A DNA stretch of 64,000 nt from Azospirillum lipoferum 4B (GCF_000283655.1 NC_016587.1:372001-436000); one strand, 5' to 3'. Numbered from the stretch's first letter, positions 34,746 through 44,015 are shown. The notes: a model not told the origin generated them from the sequence alone. Numbers and translations are program-made.

Positions 34746-36451
34746 CAGCCGCGCTCTCCGCCCGCCCGGCCTTCGCCCGCCCTGCCTCCGCCCGCCCTGC
34801 CCGCGGCCAGTGCCGCCACCCCGTGCGCCAGCCGCGGCAGGTCCACCGGCGTCGGCAGCACGAGGTCGGCTGGCCCGGCAGGTCCGCACGGGGGTTCCCC
34901 GCCGTAGAGCACGCAGGGCAGATCGCCGCGCAATTCCTTGAGACGGCCGGCCAGCGCACTACCGGCGGGCAGCGCGCTCAAGCCCGGCCCGATCACCACC
35001 GCATCGAAAAAGCCGGGCTCCTCGGCGACCACGTCCAGCGCATCGCGCAGATCGTCGCAAACCGACACCTCGAAGCCCTGCTGCTCCAGACCGGTCTGGA
35101 ACCGGTCGCCCGACGCCGGATCTGCCTCCACCACCAGAACCCGGAGCGCCGGATCGTTGCGCCGCTGCGATGACGGCGGAGGGTCTGCCGGCGCGGGCAC
35201 CGGCCGGGAGGCAGGGACGGCGGGGATGTAGAGGCGGATGGCCGTGCCTTCGACGGGATGGGTCAGCAGGCTGAGGCCGCCATCGTGGCGCCGCGCCGTC
35301 GACAGGGCCGTCGGCCAGTCGCCATCCTCCCGCACCGGCTGGCCGCGCCGGTAGCGCGTGCGGACGGACAGCAGCGGGTCGACCAGGGCGAACAGCAGGT
35401 CATCGGCCAGCGGCGCGCCGTCGACGCGCAGTTCGAACAGCGTATGCAGGCCATCACGCGGCTGAAGCAGCCGGCGCACCTGCCAGCCGGCGCCCGCCGC
35501 GTCCTCACCCTCACCCTCACCCTCACCCTCACCCGGATCCGGGTCTCCGCCGGCACCCTCCCCGTCGAAGCCCCCCCAAGCAAGGCCGGAGGGGGCGGCA
35601 CGCAGGCAGAACCGCAATTCGGTGCCGCCGCCGGCCGCGAGAACGATTTCCGCCGCCAGCCCGGCCAGCGTCCGCGCCAGCAGCCCGGCATCGCAGAGGG
35701 GATCGGGTGTGGCGGGGGCATGCCGGACAGCCAGGCCGGCCGGCGTCGCCGTCGCCGTGCGCAGAAGCTCCGCCGCCTCGTCCAGCACTCTGGCCGCCCG
35801 CTCCTGGACGACGACGGCCGGTTCCAGCCTTGCCGCCAACGCCAGACGGCGGAATTCCGGCCGGGCGCGATGAACGGCGATGAGAATTCTCTCGGCATAG
35901 TCGGCCTGGGGCGAGCCGGCCGGCAGGTCGGCGGCAAGGAAATCGGCATAGCCGGCAACGGCACCCAGCGCGTTGTTGAAGTCGTGGACGATGGTGCGGG
36001 CCAGTTCGGCACGGGCATCCATCGCCGCCATCTGCTGGGCGCGCAGCTGGGCCGACAGCCGGCGTTGCGTCTCTTGCAGCGCCTCCTCCAATTCGGCGAT
36101 CCGGGCGGCGGCGCTTCCCGCCTCTCCACCCCCGCGCCCGGCCGGCGGGGAAGCGGCGGGCGACTCGGCGGATGCCGGGTGCTGCGGCTCCGCCCCTGCA
36201 GACCGGCGACGCGCCGCCCAGGCACGGAAAAGCGCCAGCCCGGCCGCCGCACCGGTGCCGGCGGCAAGCAGGGGAAGCGCCCAGGGGGCAGCGGCGCCCA
36301 GCGGGTCGAGCACGGGCAGGAGCAGCACCGCCGCGCCGGCCAGCGCGGCCAGCGCCGGCGCGACCACCGCATTGCCGGACGCCTCCCGCCCGGCAGGAGC
36401 ATGGGCCGGTGGAACGGCCGGCCGTGGCAGGGAATGGTCGGATGGGCTCAT
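34745..36451 (-). CDS. Degenerate histidine-kinase-like protein with pseudo-receiver
   Basis: A 568-residue protein. Two N-terminal hydrophobic segments are followed by a coiled coil (~115-150) and a DHp-like helix with His156 (ARTIVHDFNNALGAVAGYAD). The middle region lacks recognisable N, G1 and G2 ATP-binding boxes. From ~436 a receiver-like fold (LRVLVVEADPASGDRF) has Gly488 (VVIGPG) where the phosphoacceptor Asp should be and Thr534 (PTPVD) in place of the conserved Lys. A hexanucleotide repeat encodes Gly-Glu repeats. It may be a structural or regulatory partner of the coupled hybrid kinase. Confidence 0.75.
   Translation of the reverse strand: MSPSDHSLPRPAVPPAHAPAGREASGNAVVAPALAALAGAAVLLLPVLDPLGAAAPWALPLLAAGTGAAAGLALFRAWAARRRSAGAEPQHPASAESPAASPPAGRGGGEAGSAAARIAELEEALQETQRRLSAQLRAQQMAAMDARAELARTIVHDFNNALGAVAGYADFLAADLPAGSPQADYAERILIAVHRARPEFRRLALAARLEPAVVVQERAARVLDEAAELLRTATATPAGLAVRHAPATPDPLCDAGLLARTLAGLAAEIVLAAGGGTELRFCLRAAPSGLAWGGFDGEGAGGDPDPGEGEGEGEGEDAAGAGWQVRRLLQPRDGLHTLFELRVDGAPLADDLLFALVDPLLSVRTRYRRGQPVREDGDWPTALSTARRHDGGLSLLTHPVEGTAIRLYIPAVPASRPVPAPADPPPSSQRRNDPALRVLVVEADPASGDRFQTGLEQQGFEVSVCDDLRDALDVVAEEPGFFDAVVIGPGLSALPAGSALAGRLKELRGDLPCVLYGGEPPCGPAGPADLVLPTPVDLPRLAHGVAALAAGRAGGGRAGEGRAGGERG
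35505..35534. repeat. Hexanucleotide tandem repeat (TCACCC)5
   Basis: Five perfect copies of TCACCC, encoding alternating Gly-Glu on the minus strand within the degenerate kinase gene. Changes in copy number would keep the frame and alter linker length by two residues per unit. Confidence 0.85.
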
Positions 36452-36647
36452 CGGCGACTCGGGAGTACGGCCATTTGCGATTGCTCTCCCGCCTTGCGGC
36501 GGACCTGACCGCGGGCGGGGCAGGAAACGCGACCGGATGGAGGAAGGACTATACCAGAAGGTTTGGGATCGCGCTGCTGGGACCAGCCCTATGCGTCACT
36601 CGCCATGCGACACCCCTTAGGCGACACCCCTCAGGCGGCGCGGCCTG

Positions 36648-37370
36648 TCAGGACGAGGCCTCGTCCATGCTGCGCGACAGCAGTCCCGCCTGTTGGGCCC
36701 GGCGGACGGCGTCGGTGCGGTTGCGGGCACCCAGCTTGCGCAGGATGCGGCGGGTGTGCAGCTTGACCGTCACCTCCTGCAGGCTCAGATGACGGCCGAT
36801 CTCCTTGTTGGTCGCCCCGGTGGCAAGCATGGACAGCACCTGCTGTTCCCGGTCGGTCAGGGGGGACGACAGCGCTCCTTCTCCCTCCGCCACGGGATCC
36901 TCGGCATCCTCCGCCTCGTCGATGTCGAGCGACAGGTCGGTCATCTGCATCAGGTCGAGCGCCACGCATTTCGGCACGAAGCTGCCGCCCTCCGCCACCA
37001 GCCGGAGGGCCTGCGCCAGGACACGGCGCGGCGTGGTCTTCGGCAGATAGGCTTCGGCACCGCAGCGCAGCACCTCCAGTGCCGTGACAGGATCCTCCGC
37101 CCCGGTCACCACCGCGACCGGTCCCTGGATCCCGGCCCGGCGGAGCACGCTGACCGGGTCGCTTCCCTCGGCACCCGGCATGCGCCAGTCCAGAACGATC
37201 AGGTCGTAACGAAGAGCCTGGGCAGGAGCACCGTCGGAAATCTGCCGCACCGCCGGCAGTTCCAACAACGAACCGATGCAGCCAACCTCGGCATCCGGCC
37301 AAGCCTGCCGGACCGACAGCTCAAGCGCATCCCGGAACAGGGGATGGTCGTCTGCCACCAGGATCTTCAT
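36648..37370 (-). CDS. LuxR/NarL family response regulator
   Basis: A 240-residue regulator. The receiver has Asp8/Asp9-type acidic pocket residues (ADDHP), phosphoacceptor Asp61 (LIVLDWRMP) and the Lys in YLPKTT. A C-terminal LuxR helix-turn-helix has LTDREQQVLSMLATGATNKEIGR. It starts 196 nt upstream of the degenerate kinase gene in the same orientation, making it the likely output of the hybrid kinase. Its own start is only 43 bp from an inserted IS630-family element. Confidence 0.9.
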   Translation of the reverse strand: MKILVADDHPLFRDALELSVRQAWPDAEVGCIGSLLELPAVRQISDGAPAQALRYDLIVLDWRMPGAEGSDPVSVLRRAGIQGPVAVVTGAEDPVTALEVLRCGAEAYLPKTTPRRVLAQALRLVAEGGSFVPKCVALDLMQMTDLSLDIDEAEDAEDPVAEGEGALSSPLTDREQQVLSMLATGATNKEIGRHLSLQEVTVKLHTRRILRKLGARNRTDAVRRAQQAGLLSRSMDEASS

Positions 37371-37413
37371 CAAACAGCCTCCGCCACCCTCGGCACCCGC
37401 CCGATGAGTTATA

Positions 37414-38576
37414 CCAGCGGCTTTGAAGTGTGACTCGTCACGGTGGATTCCCTTTTGGTCCGCCCTGTGATTCGCTGCCAGCTCTCGGAAGGAGGCGGGT
37501 ATGGCGGCGATTGCGATCACGCGGCTGGAGCTGAGTTCAGCGGAGTTGCGCCAGCGGGCGGTGCGTTTTGGCGATCCGGATGTAGCGCGGCGCCTTCTCG
37601 CCCTAGCTCTGGTTTTGGAGGGGCGATCTCGCGAGGACGCCGCGCGGTCTTGCGGGATGGATCGGCAAACGTTGCGGGATTGGGTTCACCGCTACAACGC
37701 CCAAGGCGTGGCGGGGCTGCGGGATCGTAAGGCACCGGGAGCCAAGCCGAAGCTGTCGGCGGAGCAGGAAGCGGAGGTGGCGTCCTGGGTCCGCTCCGGT
37801 CCGGACCTCGCCGAGGATGGCGTGGTTCGGTGGCGGCGGTGCGATCTGGCCCGCAAGATCGAGCGCCGGTTCGGCGTGGTGCTGGCCGAGCGCAGCGTTG
37901 GCGGGCTGTTGCGCCGTCTGGGGTTCCGTCGCCTGTCGGTGCGCCCCCAGCATCCTCAGCAGGATGGCGAGGCGCTCGAGGCTCACAAAAAAACTTTGCC
38001 GCTCTGGTTGCCGGCGCCCTCCCCGACACCGCCCGCGGCAAGCCGCTGGAGCTCTGGTGGCAGGACGAAGCCCGGGTCGGCCAGCAAGGGACCCTGACCC
38101 GGGTGTGGGCCGCCAAGGGCAGCCGGCCACGCGCGCCCCGCGACCAGCGCCATAGCTGGGCCTACCTGTTCGGCGCCGTCTGCCCGAGCCGTGGCGCCGC
38201 CGCGGCCTTGGTCCTGCCCAAGGCCAACGCCGCGGCAATGACCCTGCACATGGCCGAGATCAGCGGCCAAGTGAGCGACGGCCACCATGCGGTGCTCATC
38301 CTCGACGGCGCAGGCTGGCACCAGCCGGGCGACAAGCTGGTCGTGCCCGAAAACATCAGCCTTCTGCATCTCCCGCCCTATTGCCCGGAACTCAATCCGG
38401 TCGAAAACATCTGGCAGTTCCTGCGACAGAACCACCTCAGCCATCGCGTCTTCGATTCCTATGCCGCCATCGTCGAGGCCTGCTGCGAGGCGTGGAACGC
38501 TCTCGCCCAGGCACCCGAAATCATTCGCTCAATCGCCTCACGCTCGTGGGCAGCGGTCAATGTCTAAAGCCGCTGG
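37414..38576 (+). mobile_element. IS630-family insertion sequence, complete
   Basis: A 1163-bp element bounded by TA on both sides (37412-37413 and 38577-38578), as expected for IS630/Tc1-type insertion. Terminal inverted repeats are CCAGCGGCTTT at the left and AAAGCCGCTGG at the right. It encodes a transposase in two overlapping frames. Both ends and the catalytic triad are present, so it may be active. Confidence 0.9.
37501..38567 (+). CDS. IS630 family transposase, two frames joined by -1 frameshift
   Basis: The first frame (37501-38097) gives the helix-turn-helix half: RSREDAARSCGMDRQTLRDW and a Winged-helix part. At the run of seven A residues (37987-37993) reading must slip by -1 into the frame ending at 38567. 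The joined sequence then continues as NFAALVAGALPDTARGK, giving ~355 residues. The DDE catalytic residues are in WWQDEAR, LILDGAGWH and YCPELNPVENIW. Frameshifting at poly-A is known in several IS630 elements; a simple mutation is the alternative. Confidence 0.88.
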
Positions 38577-38578
38577 TA

Positions 38579-38838
38579 TTATATCAGCATTCCCCCTTAT
38601 GTAGTCCGAAATCTTAAGTTTTCGTGGCTTCCGTACATTTCACGTCGGTCACACTGGAACGACGCTCCACCGGGCCACTCCTTGCCGCCCGCGGGATAAT
38701 ATCCCCACTATCCCATTTCCCGATCCTGCTATCCCACACTCAACCGCCGCGGGGAGCCCGATCCGGTTATGGTGATGCTCAGCGATCCCTATCCAGCGCA
38801 GCCCGCCAATCTGGTTGCGGACGACGGAAGCGGCGACC
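38579..38838. other. Intergenic upstream of the receiver/HD-GYP operon
   Basis: 260 bp between the IS right end and the receiver gene. It is AT-richer than average in the first 150 bp and probably contains the promoter of the operon. No gene, hairpin or operator is assigned. Confidence 0.4.
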
Positions 38839-39273
38839 ATGGACATGACCCTTTACGAGCTCCGGGCCAAGCCCGTCACAGTGTCCGCTACCATCCTGCT
38901 GGTCGACGACGATCCCGACTTCCGCGGGATGGCCCGCATCGCCTTCACGCGCGCCGGTTACGCCGTTCACGAGGCAGAGAACGGCAACACCGCCCTGGCG
39001 ATCCTGGCCAGCCGGACCGTCGATCTGGTCGTGACCGACATCATCATGCCCGAGGCCGACGGATACGAGGTGATCCTGCGGCTGAAGGAACAGCCGTCGC
39101 GCCCGCCATTGATCGCGGTCACCGGCGGCAGCCTGCGGCTGCGCATGGAGCTGCCGGGAATGGCCCGCCTGCTGGGAGCCGACGCGGCGTTCGAAAAGCC
39201 GGTCGACCTGTCGGCCTTGCTGGCGGAAGCCGGCCGGCTGATCGCCGCCCGCAAGGGGGATGCCGCCGGATGA
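38839..39273 (+). CDS. Single-domain response regulator
   Basis: A 144-residue receiver: TILLVDDDPDF with the acidic pocket, phosphoacceptor Asp67 (DLVVTDIIMP), Thr in LIAVTGGS and Lys in AAFEKPVD. There is no output domain. Start 38839 has GGAAG 9 nt upstream. Its stop overlaps the HD-GYP start in ATGA, so both are coupled and it may exchange phosphate within the same relay. Confidence 0.88.
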   Translation: MDMTLYELRAKPVTVSATILLVDDDPDFRGMARIAFTRAGYAVHEAENGNTALAILASRTVDLVVTDIIMPEADGYEVILRLKEQPSRPPLIAVTGGSLRLRMELPGMARLLGADAAFEKPVDLSALLAEAGRLIAARKGDAAG

Positions 39274-40331
39274 ACATCCTCATCGTCGACGACGACCGCA
39301 CCAACCTGTTCATCATGGGCGCCATCGTCCGCCGTCTGGACGATGCGGAGCCCATCGCCATGGAAAACCCGCTGGACGCCATGGAGTGGCTGCGCGGGAA
39401 CGAGCCGGACCTGATCCTGCTGGACCAGATGATGCCGGACATGGACGGCATGGACCTGCTGCGCCACATCCGCGATGATGCGCGGCTGGACAATGTTCCG
39501 GTGGTGATGATCACCGCCAACACGGCGGTGGACATCCGGGTGCGGGCGCTGGACGAGGGCTGCAGCGATTTCCTGACCAAGCCGATCGTGGTGCCGGAGG
39601 TGCAGGCCCGCCTGCGCAACCTGCTGGCCCTGCGCCAGAGCCGCGCCCTGCTGCGCGACCGCGCCGCCCTGCTGGCCGACGAGGTGGAACGGGTGACCGC
39701 CGCCCTCCAGCGCCAGGGGGAGGAGCTGGTCAACCGCCTGTCGCGCGCATCCGAATACCGCGACCCCGAAACCGGCGCCCATATCGAGCGGATGGCGCTC
39801 TATTCGCGCCTCGTCGCCGAAGCGGCGGGCTGCGGCGGCGCCTATGCCCAGGAGTTGATGAAGGCGGCGCCGATGCACGACATCGGTAAGATCGGCATCC
39901 CCGACATGATCCTGCTGAAGCCGGGGCGGCTGACTTCGGAGGAGTTGACGGTGATGCGCCAGCACGCCACCATCGGCCATCGCATCCTGGCCAACAGCGA
40001 CATTCCGCTGCTGCGGCTGGCGGCGGAGATCGCGCTCAGCCATCACGAGAAGTTCGACGGCAGCGGCTATCCCAATGGATTGGCCGGCAGTGCCATCCCG
40101 CTGTCCGGCCGCATCGTCGCCGTCGCCGACGTGTTCGACGCGCTCACCTCCACCCGGCCCTACAAACGGTCGTGGACGCTGGAGGAGGCGCGCGGCTACA
40201 TGGTCGAGCAGCGCGGCCGCCACTTCGATCCCGCCCTTCTCGACGCCTTCCTGTCGCGCTGGGACGAGGTCTGCGCCATTCACCACGAGAATGCCGACGA
40301 ATTGCCGGTGCTCTGTCCGACAGAGCATTAG
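39270..40331 (+). CDS. Response regulator with HD-GYP domain
   Basis: A 353-residue protein: receiver (NILIVDDDRTNLF; Asp52 in LILLDQMMP), a linker helix, then an HD-GYP domain with HD at 203-204 (MHDIGKIGIPD) and GYP at 266-268 (FDGSGYPNG). HD-GYP domains hydrolyse c-di-GMP. This adds a second c-di-GMP protein to the region holding the PilZ chemoreceptor. The stop TAG (40329-40331) is the first bases of the hairpin repeat copy 2. Confidence 0.92.
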   Translation: MNILIVDDDRTNLFIMGAIVRRLDDAEPIAMENPLDAMEWLRGNEPDLILLDQMMPDMDGMDLLRHIRDDARLDNVPVVMITANTAVDIRVRALDEGCSDFLTKPIVVPEVQARLRNLLALRQSRALLRDRAALLADEVERVTAALQRQGEELVNRLSRASEYRDPETGAHIERMALYSRLVAEAAGCGGAYAQELMKAAPMHDIGKIGIPDMILLKPGRLTSEELTVMRQHATIGHRILANSDIPLLRLAAEIALSHHEKFDGSGYPNGLAGSAIPLSGRIVAVADVFDALTSTRPYKRSWTLEEARGYMVEQRGRHFDPALLDAFLSRWDEVCAIHHENADELPVLCPTEH

Positions 40332-40434
40332 ATCGGATCGCGTAAAATCGGAATCGGTTTGGAGCGTGAATCCGATCGCCAATCATAAGGCTACGGCGTC
40401 GTGCGTTTCATAGTAAACGCACGACGCTGTACAG
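40329..40434. repeat. Hairpin repeat B, copy 2
   Basis: A near-identical copy of 28882-28985, differing at only a few positions (for example GGTTTGG for GATTTGG, and ACGGCG for ACAGCG). The terminal stem pairs 40393-40408 with 40415-40430. It again begins with the TAG stop of the preceding gene. Confidence 0.85.
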
Positions 40435-40467
40435 CAGGGATGCGTTCCAGCCGCGGACCGCGAGCTC

Positions 40468-40896
40468 TCAGTTGACGATACGCCAGGAGCCGTCGGGTTG
40501 CAGGCAGGCGGTGCCATAGACCGGCTGAGACCGGCCGCCGACCATGGCGCGGCTCTGGTATTCGCGGCACTGCTGGCCGCTGCGCGAGTAATAGACCGGG
40601 CCGGCCGGATCGACGCCGATGGCGGCCGGAGGCGGGTTGTAATACTGCACCACCGGAGGCGGAGGGACATAGACCACCGGCGGCGGCGCGTAATACTGCA
40701 CCACCGGCGGGGGCGGCGCGTAGTAGCGGTAGGGGTGGTAATAGCCGTGGCCGGGAAAGACCGGCCCGAAACCGAAGCCGACCGACACCGACGTGCGCGC
40801 CTGCGCCGGTCCGGGAACCACGGCGACCGCAGCGGCAGCCGCGGTCGCCAGCATCGCAGCACCCAGGGCAAACGCCACCCGCACCGTCTTCATCAT
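40468..40896 (-). CDS. Exported Tyr/Pro-rich protein with surface-antigen-like C-terminus
   Basis: A 142-residue protein with a signal peptide (VRVAFALGAAMLATAAAAAV... cleavage near AQA). The centre repeats YYAPPPPVVQYY-like blocks. The C-terminus CREYQSRAMVGGRSQPVYG then TACLQPDGSWRIV matches the end of the RT0821/Lpp0805-type (17-kDa surface antigen) family. The start (double ATG at 40896/40893) follows GGGAG. Probably envelope-associated; function unknown. Confidence 0.75.
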   Translation of the reverse strand: MMKTVRVAFALGAAMLATAAAAAVAVVPGPAQARTSVSVGFGFGPVFPGHGYYHPYRYYAPPPPVVQYYAPPPVVYVPPPPVVQYYNPPPAAIGVDPAGPVYYSRSGQQCREYQSRAMVGGRSQPVYGTACLQPDGSWRIVN

Positions 40897-41022
40897 CCGT
40901 CTCCCGGTCGCGACACCCGGCGGCGGCCCCGCCGCCGACATGTCCGACGAACCATCATACACCTCTCCTGCGGCGCATCACAGAGGCTGCGCGCAGGACC
41001 GGATGGGATCAGACAGGATCGA

Positions 41023-41418
41023 TCAGATGTCGAGCGGCAGGTTGTCGGGGTCGAAACCCAGCTGTTCCACGATGGCGCGGGCAAGCGGAATGCTGGTCTC
41101 GAACCGCCATTCGGCCATGCCCGGACGGTATTCCGACACGTTGGGACGGCCGTTGGCGAAACGGCGCGGGTGCAGCTCGTACCAATAGATGTCGCCGAGC
41201 GCCACGCCCTGCTCCTTCGCATAGGCTTCGGCGATGCCCGGCCAATCGTTCACCGCCGGCTGGGGCGACCCGGCCGCCTTGGCGATGTCGGTCTGTTCCA
41301 GGAAGGCGACGATACGCTTCCCCTCGCGCTCGAAATCGGCGACCCGGATGGTGACGGGCTGCTTTCCCTCACGCTGATAGGTCCACTCGCGGTTCTTTTC
41401 GACCAAGGCCTTGTCCAC
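41023..41418 (-). CDS. Conserved hypothetical protein
   Basis: A 131-residue soluble protein starting with GTG (CGGAG 9 nt upstream). It includes REWTYQREGKQPVTIRVADF and DIYWYELHPRRFANGRP. There is no signal peptide or membrane segment. I do not recognise a family. It is a single gene between the surface-antigen-like gene and gamma-glutamyltransferase, all on the minus strand. Confidence 0.65.
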   Translation of the reverse strand: MDKALVEKNREWTYQREGKQPVTIRVADFEREGKRIVAFLEQTDIAKAAGSPQPAVNDWPGIAEAYAKEQGVALGDIYWYELHPRRFANGRPNVSEYRPGMAEWRFETSIPLARAIVEQLGFDPDNLPLDI

Positions 41419-41590
41419 GGCAAATGCTCCGGTTCACTCCAGCAAAGGCTAACCGACCGGCCCGCCTTAAGCCAACTGTTCCGTTGCCTTATCCGAACGA
41501 GCCCTCAGCCCTCGCGACCCCGTGCCCCCCGGCACGGCGGATCGAAGGTAACCAAAGCACGGCGCTTTTTCTTTGTACACGGGAATTGTA

Positions 41591-41612
41591 ACGCCCGGCC
41601 TCCGCCGGGCGT
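41591..41612 (-). terminator. Probable terminator of ggt
   Basis: An 8-bp GC stem (ACGCCCGG with CCGGGCGT, 6-nt loop) followed on the minus strand by TACAATT, ~60 nt after the ggt stop. Confidence 0.55.
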
Positions 41613-41669
41613 CCTTCTTTCCTTGCGGCTCATGCCATCCGGTCAATCCGCCTCTCGGTATCCGCCTTT

Positions 41670-43484
41670 TCAGTATCCAAGCGCCATGCCGTCGGGGTTG
41701 CGGGGGTCGGAATAGCCATACAGTCCGTCCGCGCGCAGCTGGATGGTCTGGGTGCGGCCCATCGTCGGCTTCACCGCCACCTTGTGGCCCATCTGCTCCA
41801 GCAGCCGGATCGTGTCGGGGCTGAGGCCCTTCTCCACCCGCAGTTCGTCGGGGGTCCACTGGTGATGGACGCGCGGCAGGGCGGCGGCCTCGGCCGGGTT
41901 CATGCCGAAGTCGATGTGGTCGATCACCGTTTCCATGGTGGTGGTGATGATGCGGCTGCCGCCGGGGCTGCCGGTGACCAGCCAGGGCTTGCCGTCCTTC
42001 AGCACGATGGTCGGCGACATCGAGCTGAGCGGACGCTTGAAGGGCTGGATGGCGTTGGCCTCGCCGCCGATCAGCCCGAAGGCGTTGGGCACGCCCGGCT
42101 TGGCCGAGAAATCGTCCATCTCGTTGTTCAGCAGGATGCCGGTGCCGGCGGCGACGATGCCGCTGCCGAAATTGAGGTTCAGCGTATAGGTGGTGCTGAC
42201 CACGTTGCCGCGGCTGTCCGCCACCGAATAATGGGTGGTCTGGTCGCTCTCGTAGGGCGCCGGCTTGCCGGGCTTGATGCTGCTGGCCGGGGTCGCCTTC
42301 TCCGGATCGATCTTCGCCGCCAGCTCGTCGGCATATCTGCGCGAGGTCAGGCCCTTCACCGGCACCTTGGTGAAGTCGGGATCGCCCAGATATTCGGAGC
42401 GGTCGGCATAGGCGAGCTTCATCGACTCAGCCATCAGATGGATCGACCGCGCGCTGGCCGGGCCGTACTCCTTCAGCGGCCAGCGTTCCAGCATGGTCAG
42501 CATCTGGATGATGTGCGTCCCGCCGGAGCTGGGCGGCGGCATCGACTTCACCGTATAGCCGCGATAGCTGCCGCTGACCGGCTCGCGCTCCACCACCTTG
42601 TAGGCCTTCAGATCCTCCTTGGTGATGGCGCCGCCATGCTTGGCCATCTCCGCCGCGATCTTCTCGGCGATCTCGCCCTCGTAGAAGGCTTTCGGCCCCT
42701 GGCGGGCGATCGTCTCCAGCGAGTTGGCGAGGTCGGGATTGACCAGAATCTCCCCGGCGGTCAGCGGGCGGTCGCCCTTGAAGAAGATGGCGCGGGTGGC
42801 CTCCCACTTGGCCAGATGGTCGCGTTCGACCTCCAGCAGGCCGGCCAGCTGCGGGGTGACGGTGTAGCCTTCGCGCGCCAGCCTGATCGCCGGGGCCATC
42901 ACGTCGGCCAGCGTCATCGTGCCGTATGTCTCCAGCGCATGGGCCAGCCCGGCGACGGTGCCGGGAATGCCCACAGCCAGATGGGTATAGAGCGAGCGGT
43001 CGGGCACCACCTTGCCCTGCGCGTCCAGATACATGTCGCGGAAGGCCTTGGCCGGCGCCATCTCGCGGAAGTCGATGGCGACGTCCTTCCCGCTGGCCGC
43101 GTCATGGACGATCATGAAGCCGCCGCCGCCGACATTTCCGGCGTTGGGCAGCACCACCGCCAGCGCGAAGCCGACGGCGACCGCCGCATCGACCGCATTG
43201 CCGCCGCGCTTGAGGATGTCGACCCCGATCTCCGTCGCCAGCCGGTGTTCCGAGGCGACCATCCCGTTCTGCGAACGGACGGGATGGAAGATGTCATAGC
43301 CGATGTCGTAGCGGACCGACGCGGGGGCCGAGGTGCTGGCGGGCGCGGCTGCCGGGGCCTGCTGCGGCGCCTTCTGGGCAAGGACCGGCGCCGGCAGGAC
43401 CAGGGGCAGGACAAGGGCCGAGCCGACGCAGAGCGCAGCCACCGCCGCGACGGAGGAACGGGACCGTAAAGCGGGGAACCACAT
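41670..43484 (-). CDS. ggt: Gamma-glutamyltransferase
   Basis: A 604-residue Ntn-hydrolase that cleaves or transfers the gamma-glutamyl group of glutathione in the periplasm. A signal peptide (AVAALCVGSALVLPLVLPAP) is followed by DIFHPVRSQNGMVASEHRLA. Autocleavage site QTTHYSVAD has the nucleophile Thr416 in the family position, followed by TYTLNLNFGSGIVA, ILLNNEMDDFS and SSMSPTIVLKDG. Length and motifs are complete. With the exported phytochelatin-synthase-like protein it is one of two possible glutathione-handling enzymes in the window. Confidence 0.95.
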   Translation of the reverse strand: MWFPALRSRSSVAAVAALCVGSALVLPLVLPAPVLAQKAPQQAPAAAPASTSAPASVRYDIGYDIFHPVRSQNGMVASEHRLATEIGVDILKRGGNAVDAAVAVGFALAVVLPNAGNVGGGGFMIVHDAASGKDVAIDFREMAPAKAFRDMYLDAQGKVVPDRSLYTHLAVGIPGTVAGLAHALETYGTMTLADVMAPAIRLAREGYTVTPQLAGLLEVERDHLAKWEATRAIFFKGDRPLTAGEILVNPDLANSLETIARQGPKAFYEGEIAEKIAAEMAKHGGAITKEDLKAYKVVEREPVSGSYRGYTVKSMPPPSSGGTHIIQMLTMLERWPLKEYGPASARSIHLMAESMKLAYADRSEYLGDPDFTKVPVKGLTSRRYADELAAKIDPEKATPASSIKPGKPAPYESDQTTHYSVADSRGNVVSTTYTLNLNFGSGIVAAGTGILLNNEMDDFSAKPGVPNAFGLIGGEANAIQPFKRPLSSMSPTIVLKDGKPWLVTGSPGGSRIITTTMETVIDHIDFGMNPAEAAALPRVHHQWTPDELRVEKGLSPDTIRLLEQMGHKVAVKPTMGRTQTIQLRADGLYGYSDPRNPDGMALGY

Positions 43485-43691
43485 GCGGTGAAACTCCTGA
43501 GCGGGACGACAGGTCGGGGGCTGCAGCCCGGGTCCCGCAGGATGTCACACCCGCGGCGCCCGGTCTTCACTCCGTCGCTGGTCTGCCCAACAATTCACCA
43601 TCGGGGTTGATGGCGTCGCTCATCCCCGTGAATGGCCTGTGACGGCCGGTGAATGGCGTGCGACGCGGAGCGGGGCGGGGCATCGCTCCTG

Positions 43692-44015
43692 TCAGTAGGT
43701 CTCCGCCATCCGCGACCGGCTCATGCTGTCGGAACCGCCGTCGAGGGAGTTGTGGGAGCCGTGATGGCCAAGCGCGTCCTGGTGGCCGCCGGGCAGGCGT
43801 TCCTTCACCGGGCAGTGGCCGCTCATGCCGCGGGCGACCAGGGCGGCCCCGACCAGCCCCATGATGGCGCCCGGAATGCTGGCGCCCTTGCGCAGACCGC
43901 CCGCCGCGACGGCGAGGCCGAGGCCGGTCGAGACGATGCGCTCGCCCATGCCCATGTTGGCGTGGCCTTCGAAGACGCTGTCATAGGCATGGCGGATCGA
44001 GGATTGGGCGTTCAT
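43692..44015 (-). CDS. YgaP-like/DUF2892 membrane protein
   Basis: A 107-residue protein starting MNAQSSIRHAYDSVF, with a CGGAG ribosome site. The segment MGERIVSTGLGLAVAAGG, then a hydrophobic hairpin (IPGAIMGLVGAALVARGMSGHCPV), is the DUF2892 inner-membrane fold. The His/Ser-rich tail is variable. Function unknown. Confidence 0.75.
   Translation of the reverse strand: MNAQSSIRHAYDSVFEGHANMGMGERIVSTGLGLAVAAGGLRKGASIPGAIMGLVGAALVARGMSGHCPVKERLPGGHQDALGHHGSHNSLDGGSDSMSRSRMAETY

Noticed and set aside
36549-36565. Sequence TATACCAGAAGGTTT resembling the left end of the IS630 element
   Set aside because: Only 12 of 15 bases match and no second end is nearby; chance is likely, though it could be a remnant.
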